Shown: positions 55,660 through 64,000 of the stretch, piece by piece
Layout: each line of letters begins with the position of its first letter
Position numbering within the stretch: the stretch's first letter is position 1
Assembly (NCBI RefSeq): GCF_040712315.1
Contig: NC_134016.1
Span: 49,168,986-49,232,985, forward strand
Reading direction: 5' to 3'
Length of the DNA stretch: 64,000 nt
Source of the DNA: Castanea sativa
Taxonomy: Eukaryota > Streptophyta > Magnoliopsida > Fagales > Fagaceae
Program-made: the position numbers and the translations under genes
Notes under the pieces: generated by a model
Seen by the model: only the letters and a program-made list of their open reading frames with translations
The model's database searches: none
What the model was told of the DNA's origin: nothing

Positions 55660-58600
55660 CTAATCCATGGTATCAAAACTTGGAGCATACCAGCCCAGTT
55701 GATCTACAATCTTCTTCATTCTTTCTTCTTGTCCCTTTGAATCCCCTAAAGCCGTTGTGAAGGGGTACACGTACGTTACTTTGGTGGCTATAGATCTATA
55801 TGCAACTACATCCCCTTTCACCAAAAACTCCAGCACATCCCGACCAAACCCTCCATCATCAACCTCAGCTTGTAAATATTGGCCTGTGTTTAACCTTATT
55901 ATCAGTAGTGCCTCACAAAAGAAGCAAAGAACTAAAATGATTGGGGAGGGGGGATAAAAAAGAAAATAACCCCTCCCCCTTCTGCCACTTGAATAATTCT
56001 ACTAGTATTTTTAGGTAGGAGAGAAGAGTTTTAAAAATAAGAATAGAAAAGGCCATGAAATTTAACCCCAACTCCCCATATAATGCTCATGGTTTGAACA
56101 TAAGTAACACTATTTGTGAAAATCCTAGGGGTGCTACTCCGTAGGGTGAGTGAATTTAAAAAAATAATAACAATGAAGGCCCAAACTGGTTGAATCTATC
56201 TTCTCATCCTCATCTAATGGCCCTGGATTGATTATGATTGATACTGTTCATAACACTACAAATGCAAATCTCTTATGTGAGTCAATGTGGGTGTATGAGT
56301 ACATGTAGAAATAGGATAGGAAAGGCCTAAACTTTTAAAACAATCCTTTTCTGCTTAATGTCTATTGGCTCTTGCTTAAAATATAATATCTACTATTCAT
56401 ACCACTTAGAAATCAACTTGTTCGATGTATGTGGGTGTCTTTGAATACATGCAAACAGGAATGAAAGAAGGCTGGACTGATTCATAATTCCTCTTCCCCT
56501 CCCTATTTTAAACCTTAGTTTGAATGCATCAATTTGTTATGAGTGAAACCATTTATTTTGGTTGAGCTCAGTCTAGTTACCATTTGGTGTATCTTCAACA
56601 ACCTGAATTTTTGCATTTTTCTGTGTCTTTAGGATTGCTTCTTGCAATTTCTGCAAAAGATTTAGAACAATGAAAGCTTCAAGTCACGTACAGCTGTATC
56701 TCAAAATGAAAAAGAATTTGTAAGCAAAGATATTTTCACCCAAGCAAGTTTCAGTTCATGCAATATTGGAATATTAAATTTAAAATGCCTATTAAGTGTT
56801 TTGGTGAATTTGAAATTTGGTCAGTGCCTCTATGATATTGAGGTAGTGTACTACCCTTCCATTGGTTGTATCTATACATGGAGCAACAAGAAAGAATAAA
56901 GGAGTTATGTAGTCAGAAAGTTAGATAGGGTTATTGGGAGTATGACATGGTTTGCTTCCTTTGGTCAAGCTACTGTGGATTTTCTATTTCCAGGAGTATA
57001 TGATCATTTGCCAGCTCTAATCTCCATGAGTGGTAACAAAAACTTTGGTCCCAATACCTTTTAAATTCTTCAATTATTGGACTGACCACAAGGATTTTCT
57101 GGTGTGGATTAAAAAATGCACAGGATACAGAAGTACAAGTCACCCCTATGTAAAGATGGTATGTGATGCTGAAATCTGTGAAGACAATATTAAAAAAGGT
57201 TAACAAAGATATTTAGGGGAGGATCTCTCAAAAAGTAAAGCAACCATGGTTGAGCCTAGAGACTGTTCAGAAAGGCTTGCGGCAGAATCCTGGTAATCCA
57301 GCTCTGATGCTTTAAGAGGAGAGTTTGCATGAGTATATATCAATGAGAAATACTGAAAAGGCTTTTATGAAGCAAAAAACAAAAAACAAGTGGTTAAACC
57401 TAGGGAATCAAGATACTGCATGTTTTCACAAGGTGGTGAAAAAAAGAAATGCAAGGAACTTTATCAAGTTTTGCATGATTCAGAAGGGAATAAAGTGGAG
57501 AACTTGGATCAACTTAAAATTACGGCTGTGGAGTTTTATCAGCACTTGTTGGGTTTGTCTGAGAAGTGCATTACTGAAAAGCAGATCAATAGAATCAACC
57601 AAGTTCTGAGGGATCAAATCTCTGATGCTCAGAAGGAGATTTTACAGAATGATATGACAGAATTGGAGATCCAGTGAACTTTATTTTCTCAGGCTGGGGA
57701 CAAATCACTTGGTCCAGATGGATTTACATCCTACTTTATTGAAAAAAGCCTGGTCAATCGTGAAAGATGATGTGATTAAGGCAATTCCATCTCTCTTTGA
57801 ATTAAGTAGACTTTTATGAGAGATAAATGATACAATAATTAGTTTAGTCCCTAAAGTAACAAATTCATCAATAATAGGAGAGGTTAGGCCAATATCATGT
57901 TATAATGTCATTTACAAATGTCATACCAAAATTCCTGGGTAATAGATTGAAGCAATGTTTGACTGGGTTAACTAGTAAGAATCAGAAAGCATTCATTCAA
58001 GGAAGAAGTATCTCTGAAAAGATCCTATTGGCACAAGAAATAGTACAAAACTATCATAAAGATAAAGGGAAAGCTGGATGCACTAATAAAGTAGATCTCA
58101 TTAGAGCATACGGCTCAGTTGAATGGGGCTCACTTTACAATGCCTGGTTACTGTAAGTATCTCTAAGAAATACATTGATTGGGTGCATTACCACTCCAAA
58201 GATTTCTATTGTCCTCAATGATAACTTGGTTGATTTTTTTTTTAAAGGAATGAAGGGAATAAGACAGGAGATCCATTATCTCCTTACTTATTTGTCCTAG
58301 TGATGGAGGTATGTATTAAGCTATTGCAGTCAAAAGTTCAGGAGTTCCAAGCTTTCAAGTTTCATCCAAATTGCCAAAGCCCACAATTGACTTGCCTCTA
58401 TTTTGCTTATGATTTAAGGGTATTCTCATATGCTAATCAGCCTTCAATTCTCTTAATTAAATATGTGCTTGAGGAGTTTAAGGGCTTATCTGGCCTCGCT
58501 ACAAATGCTGAGACGGGTGAGATGTATTCTGCCGTTATAGCCTTCTCATTTGAAGCAGCACATAATTAGCACTCTTCAATTTAAAGAAGAAAAACTCCCT

Positions 58601-60403
58601 GTCATATACTTGAGAGTCCCTTTTATGGAAGATTGAGTTTTCAAGATTGCAAGGTCTTGATTGAAAAGATTACAACAAAGATTAATGCCTGAACAGCAAA
58701 ACACCATTCCTTTGCAGGGAGACTGCAACTTATTCAATCGGTCATGTTCAGTGATCAAGTTTTCTGAGTAGGTATCTTCATTCTACCTAAAAAAGGTCAC
58801 TGCTATTGAGAATAATCTTAATAGGTTTTTGTGGCAAGGACAGGACAACTCTACTGATGGTAGTAAAGTTTCTTAGGAAATGGTATGTGTACCTAAATAT
58901 CAGGTGGTCTAGGTCTCAAAAGAATCAAGTATTGGAATAAAGCATCTATCTTGAAACATATCTGGAACTTATTTGCACAAGCAGGATCTATTTGGGTAGC
59001 CTTGTTGCATGATAACCCCAGGACAGATTGAAAGAGTAGGAGTTTATAGGGGACTCAGCCTCTATTGTCTGCACAAATGAAGTTAAGAGCAGAAACCACT
59101 TGTTACTTAAATTCTCTTAGAAGAATTTGGAGGTAATGAGATTCTTCTGTCTACTTTCTTGTAATCAATCTGAAATTGAGATGGAAGAAAATCATGGAAT
59201 GTGGTTTGAGGTGATTGAGAAGTAAAACTTTAGAGCTGTATGCTGCAAAATAACCTTGGGAGCAGCCATTTATCATGTCTGGCTTCAAAGGAATGCCAGA
59301 ATTCATGTCAAGGCACATCTTTAGACAGCATGTTACACATCATTAGGAATTCTATTCTTAATACAGAGTTGTGTTGTAAATGGGAAGTACCCTTCTCTGT
59401 CATTAGTAAGGACTCACTTAAAAAGTCTGCTGTTTAGAATTCATGAGGATCAGGTGTCTTATAAGCTATGGTGTGCTCTGGGCTTGTAAATATGTAAGGA
59501 TTCTTTGTTTATGCAATTGTTTTAGTTTGAGTGTCCAGGCTGTAAATGTTTTACTTTTTGAGAATATTAAAGATTTATCCAAAAGAAATAAAAATTCCTA
59601 TAAGTGAATGCATATATCTTTAGAACCTGAATTGCATTGTCCGTGGAATTTTCAGGTATTGTCCAAGGGAATGCAAATGATGAGGATTTCGGATTTGTCG
59701 ATACACAGCCCGGATTTGTTGATGGGCAAGGTCTGATTTTCCTGCAAGAACATAACATTTTCTCAAATGGTTGACAGCAAACCATGAAATTTGAACACAT
59801 AAGGGTCATATTTTAACTACTAACGCAAAAAAGGGCAGAGTCATTGAATATAAAAAATGAAAATCTGTGTAAGCCATTTTTCTGATCCTATTGGCAAATT
59901 CTTAAAAATACAAAGTTAGACACGTATGACATATGGAATATTAACATTATCATATTATAAGTGAACAAGAAAAGCAAGACCCTTTACACATAAATGCACA
60001 ACATAGTATCCAAATATAGCCATAGATGAAAATCCGATGGTAACTACCTATAAAAATATATATTCAACAAAAAGAGCAATGCCCATTAAAGAAAAATGAA
60101 TTTCAACACGTACCCATTTTCGAGTCCAGTCTCCAAAGTCTTGGACTCAGAGAATGGAGTGGTGGGACTAGGAGGGAGTTGAAAGGACTGAGCGTTGAGA
60201 GAAGGGATTGCCAGAGAAGGTAATGGGGAGCTTAAAGTTGCAGCTAGAGCTAAAGATAGTAGCTTTGAGAGAAGAATGGGCTTTGGGTTTGGATTTAGTG
60301 AAGTGGTTTCTGGGATTTGAAGGCAAAGAGAGGTCTTGGTGGTGGTTGAAGGCTTGGAAGAAGTTGAAGGAAGTGGAGGGAGAAGATGACCAATCAAATT
60401 CAT
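55660..60403 (-). CDS. DUF1499 family protein, probable thylakoid lumen
   Basis: Plastid protein of unknown activity with a DUF1499 domain. Four exons on the minus strand: 60403-60114, 59741-59627, 56650-56581, 55883-55660; joined 699 nt, 232 aa, all GT-AG and in frame. Residues 1-50 are a serine/threonine/proline-rich transit peptide. A hydrophobic stretch (LLSLALAATLSSPLPSLA) about residues 49-66 looks like a lumenal targeting signal, without a clear twin arginine. The domain starts at KIRPCPSTNPGCVSTNPKSS and continues FAFPWTIPENSTDNAIQ, KLQEAILKTQKN, VVEDTPNGQYLQAEVDDGGF, VEYL-like VLEFLVKGDVVAYRS, and TKVTYVYPFTTALGDSKGQE, ending in LGWYAPSFDTMD. The homologous Arabidopsis protein is, from memory, an uncharacterised chloroplast protein. 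A 2.8-kb decayed LINE fills most of intron 2. Confidence 0.88.
56770..59577 (+). mobile_element. Decayed LINE in intron 2 of the DUF1499 gene
   Basis: Opposite in strand to the host gene. Frames in order: end of the endonuclease (GSMTWFASFGQATVDFLFPG), the linker (WLNLGNQDTACFHKVVKKRN), then reverse transcriptase (NRLKQCLTGLTSKNQKAFIQ, GRSISEKILLAQEIVQNYHK, QGD/PLSPYLFVLVMEV) and a degraded active site reading FAYDL in place of FADDL. Several frameshifts and stops. The 5' end is truncated inside the endonuclease, and the 3' end fades into an A-rich stretch at about 59577. Confidence 0.85.
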
Positions 60404-61791
60404 GATTGTGAAAGTCTGTTATCCTTTCAAAACACCAGCCATTTCGGTTTTATTTTATGTCCTTCGAGAACGGTGCCGTTTTCTTTACTTTATTTTAGAG
60501 GAAGGGCGATAGTTATGTACGACAATGCTGGAGTGGGGGTTAAATTATAATTTATGCTCTTTGTGATTTGATTTATAATAACTAGTATATACACGTGATG
60601 CATGAAAATATATAACTATTTTGAGAGATGTGATATAATATATACTTTATTTTTTAAATGTTACTGTTATTTTTTTTAAAAGTTAAACAATTTCTAAATG
60701 CGGCTAAGAAGAAAAAGAAACGTGAGGAATGGTTCATAGTTGAATTCAATTAGTGGGTTGTAATTTTTGGGAGAGGAAGAGACAAACAATAAATAAATGC
60801 AATAAGAGAAGGGCTAAATTATCAATGAGTTGGATTTAACATGGAAACATTAGCCAATTGTGTTGTTCGCAAGATGAGTGGTCTGAGATAAAAAAAAAAA
60901 CGTTTAAGCTTCCATCAAAAGGGATCAAATGGACCGAATATAACCAAAGTGGACAAAATGGATCAAAATGGTTTGTAATGGACTTAAATGGTCCGAAGTG
61001 GAGCATTGAACTGAAATGAACTGAAGTATTATGTAATAGGACTTAATAAGAGCGTGGTAACAATAAATATTAAGCTTTAACTTTTAAATATTGTATAAAT
61101 TTAGTTTAGAAACTTTAAATAAATCCATTTAGCCTCTTAATCAAGTGTAAGAGTGAGATTTGGATGCAAATTCTCTTCATAAGAGATGCAATTAAGTTAC
61201 TTATGAAAGACTTGATTGATACAAACTCATTTACACAAGCAAACATAATACCGTGTTGGAGGAAAGTATCAAACATGGACAAAGTTTGGCTCAAAGTTGG
61301 TTTAGAGTTACATTCATATGACTAATAAGTCTAAAACTATACATAGATAATATTTTCAAATGTCATATAACAGCTCTTCCACAAACACAAAACCTACATT
61401 TATCAATTTCTTCTTACATTGTGTTGTTCATATGTAGCATCAAAAATAGGAGATACAAAACAAACAAAAAATTTCCGCCAAATTCTACTGTGCTAGGAAA
61501 AAATAACAGCTTTTTCCACACCCATTAAAGCGCTCGGTTGTAAATAATAAAAATTAAGAAGTGTAAATAATAACAAATTCATATAAAAGTGATTATCCAC
61601 TATTTAAGACTATGAAAAATGTCGTGTCATTAACAAAGATGAACACACATCACTTTTTTTCATTAAATCTAAAGATTCAAATGAGTATGAAAATTGTTTC
61701 ATTTTTGAGAAACTTTATTTTATTTCAATTGAGTTTTATGTTTGTGCTTCCATCACTACTGATAAATGGCGTACGATCTTAAGGCATCAAC
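60404..61791. other. Intergenic, divergent promoters, no gene seen
   Basis: Lies between the DUF1499 gene (minus) and the tRNA and MED30 genes (plus). It is AT-rich, and 60900-61025 holds a run of imperfect ~12-bp repeats (AATGGACC, AAATGGTCC, AAATGG). No exon was recognised. Confidence 0.4.
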
Positions 61792-61873
61792 GTCGATATG
61801 TCCGAGTGGTTAAGGAGACAGACTTGAAATCTGTTGGGCTTCGCCCGCGCAGGTTCGAACCCTGCTGTCGACG
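61792..61873 (+). tRNA. trnS-UGA: tRNA-Ser (anticodon UGA)
   Basis: Acceptor stem GTCGATA pairs with TGTCGAC at the end (one G-T pair), followed by discriminator G. Box A is TGGTTAAGGAGAC-like and box B GGTTCGAACCC. The anticodon loop CTTGAAA contains TGA, so it reads UCA. The long variable arm (GGGCTTCGCCC) is typical of type II serine tRNAs. CCA is not encoded, and a T-rich stretch after it should stop RNA polymerase III. It has no intron. Confidence 0.95.
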
Positions 61874-62029
61874 TTTATTTATTTATTTTTTATTTCATAC
61901 AATTCTCAGTTTGGGAGCTGAGAAAAAAACGCAGGAAACTTTTTCCTTTTCTTTCTCGGAAACAAGCACAAACTATTTCTTTATGCTCGCGAAACTTTCT
62001 CGGCAACCAAACAGATCCTCTCAACTCAG

Positions 62030-62407
62030 ATGGAAGACAAAACAGCGACCGCGATAACGAGCTCTAAGAGCACACAAGATCTGGCCATGGATGGCCAGAA
62101 GGTTCTGGAAGAAACCATAGAGTTCGCTTTCCAAATCCTCACCTCCATGAACGACGAGCTCTGCAACCCTTCCTTGTGGTCCACCGCCACTATTTCTTCT
62201 TCTATTACTACCACGAACGGTCCTTCTTCTCATTCCTCAAACGGCGTCGTCCTTAACGGCGACGTGACTTCTTCCGATAGTTCCGCGCATCACGGCGAGA
62301 TTGGCGGCGGCGGAAGTGGAGGAGCTCTCGAAGAGGCTCGGATTCGGTACAAGAACTCGGTGAACTCGCTCCGTGCGATTATCGCCGCGATTCCGAACTC
62401 GCACAAG
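62030..62407 (+). CDS. MED30: Mediator subunit 30 (MED30), first exon only
   Basis: N-terminal part of a Mediator subunit that links transcription factors to RNA polymerase II in the nucleus. ATG 62030 opens [20 protein letters not shown], then [20 protein letters not shown], a serine/glycine-rich linker of about 60 residues, and [20 protein letters not shown] ending at SHK (residue 126). The exon ends at CACAAG|GTGAAAA; reading on gives a false end ([17 protein letters not shown]). The remaining exons, expected to encode the coiled C-terminal part of a protein of about 190 aa, lie beyond 64000. The start lies only 157 bp after the tRNA gene, so the promoter or leader overlaps it. Confidence 0.88.
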
Positions 62408-64000
62408 GTGAAAAAAACTCTTTCCAAATCCCTAGCTCACTGTTTTGCTGATTTGGTTTAATCAATGTGAAAGAAATAGGTTTTAGAATTTGAAAGTTCA
62501 AAATTTTAGCTCAGTGTTTAACTAATTGGTTGTTGTGAGCATTTGATTTGGTTGATTATTTTGTTTTTTTGTTTTGTTGTGAATCACTGTGATCTTTTTG
62601 CAATTTTGGTATTTGAGTTTTTGTTTTGCTTACAAAATGTCAATGGAGGTTTGTAATGTGAAAGAAAAATAGCTGTTAGAAGTTGAAAGTTCAAAATTTT
62701 AACTCAATGTTTCTCTATTTGGTTTTTATTTTGTTGTGAGCGTTTTGCAATTTTGGTTTTTTGAGGTTTTGTTAAGATTGGAAATGTTATTAGTGGTACA
62801 ATGTGAAAGAAATAGCTTTTAGAATTTGAAAGTTCAAATTCTTAGCTTAGTGTTTGGCTAATTGGTTGTTGTTGTTGTTGTTGTGAGCCTTTGGTTGATA
62901 ATTTTGGTTTTTGTTTTGTTGTGAATTGTGAGCTTTTTGCAATTTTGCTTTCTGAGGTTTTGTTAAGATTGGAAATGTTATTAGAGGTATAATGTGAAAG
63001 AAATAGGTTTTAGAAGTTGAAAGTTCAAAACTTTAGCTCACTGTTTTGCTAATTGTTTATTGTTGTGAGCCTTTGGTTGTTCATTTTGGTTTTCAAGGCT
63101 TTGATTGCTGGGAAATTTTATTAGTAAGTTTAATGTGAGGAAAATAGCTAGGTCTCAGAAGGACAAAAGTTCAGAACTTCAAACTTGCTGTTTAGCTAAC
63201 TGGTTTTTGTTGTGAGCCTTTGGTTGATAATTTTGGTTTTTGAGGTTTTGCTTTGCTGGGAAATTTTATTAGTAAGTTTAATTTGAGGAAAATGGCTAGG
63301 TCTCAAAAGGAGAAAAGTTCAAAACTTTGAACTTGCTGTTTCGCTAATTGGTTTTTGTTGTGAGCTTTTGTTTGACAATTTTGGTTATTTGAAATTTTGC
63401 TAGATGTATATTTTGCTAGATGTATACTTTGAACTTGCTGTCTTGCTAATTGGCTTTTGTTGTGAGCCCTTGGTTGATAATTTTTGTTTGCTGTAAAATT
63501 TTATGAGTAAGTTTAATGTGAGGATATAACTGCACTGAGAAGATTAAAAGCTCAAAACCCTATCTCACTGTTTTGCCATTTGGTTTTGTTGTGAGCCTTT
63601 GGTTGTTTCACAACTTGGTTTTGTTGTGAGCCTTTGGTTGTTTCACAGCTTGGTTTTGTTGCAAGCATTTGGTTGATAAATTTTGATTTTTTATAGTTTG
63701 TCTTGCAGGGAAATTTGATTAGAATTATAAGGTCAATTTTTAGGTAATATGTGATAAACGTTTTGGGAGATTGGGATCAATTATAGGGGTAAAAATATTA
63801 TTGTTTTGATAATGTATATAATAGACATAACTTGCTAGATTTCTAATAAGATATTAGACAAATAATAATTTTTATAGGTTGGTTTGAGTTGGGGCGTGGG
63901 GGTTGATTGTTGATTATTCTGCTAAAACTTTGGCACAAATTAATTATAAAAGGCAAAAGAAGAAATCACTTGTAGAGGAGGTGGGAAATGCAGAACACCT
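62408..64000 (+). repeat. MED30 intron 1 with degenerate tandem repeats
   Basis: Intron sequence starting GTGAAAA and running off the window. From about 62460 to 63700 the words TTTGTTGTGAGCCTTTGGTT, GATAATTTTGGTTTTTGAGG, GGGAAATTTTATTAGTAAGT and GAAAGTTCAAAACTTT recur in the same order, about nine times for the first word, with spacings of 100-200 bp. It is an old, partly decayed intronic tandem array. No second exon was found. Confidence 0.75.

Noticed and set aside
60208..60405. Plus-strand frame antisense to exon 1 of the DUF1499 gene
   Set aside because: Explained by the minus-strand transit-peptide exon, which joins in frame to three further exons.

Overview
This window is nuclear DNA from a flowering plant, most likely a woody eudicot. 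The genes have GT-AG introns and belong to plant families (XTH, NF-YC, NFD4-like nodulin/MFS, a DUF1499 protein with a transit peptide, MED30). The background is AT-rich and littered with SINEs, LINEs, solo LTRs, MITEs and a Mutator-like element. A Fagales-like tree is my guess from the feel of the repeats; it is not proven by the sequence.

Genes in order: SEC61 gamma (minus, 892-1218, 2 exons); a xyloglucan endotransglucosylase/hydrolase (plus, 3457-5120, 4 exons); an NF-YC histone-fold transcription factor (minus, main exon 9564-10285); a J-domain/DUF3444 protein with an uninterrupted 843-codon CDS (minus, 21539-24070) and a long repeat-filled 5' intron; a decayed second copy of that J-protein (29690-30235); two tandem NFD4-like membrane transporters (minus, 34335-39839 and 44376-47689, 586 aa each); a DUF1499 thylakoid-type protein (minus, 55660-60403, 4 exons); a tRNA-Ser(UGA) (plus, 61792-61873); and the first exon of MED30 (plus, 62030-62407), whose remaining exons lie beyond the window.

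The genes do not form a pathway. They are independent single-gene loci, except the transporter pair, which arose by a tandem duplication of about 5.1 kb (units 32946-40268 and 40268-48066). The two units were later hit by different transposons: a 2.2-kb non-autonomous LTR element in intron 1 of one copy, and a 2.7-kb Mutator-like foldback element with a 9-bp target duplication downstream of the other. The empty site survives in the sister unit in each case.

The most striking structures are (1) the foldback element, which carries inverted repeats at three nested scales with recurring CTCGAG hairpins; (2) the 5' intron of the J-protein gene, built of three ~600-bp units, the last containing a five-fold 137-bp tandem array; and (3) the J-protein pseudogene, which keeps one unamplified unit of that intron and so records the state before amplification.

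Exon limits were placed by eye from splice consensus and protein continuity. Family names come from motif recognition, not from a database search.
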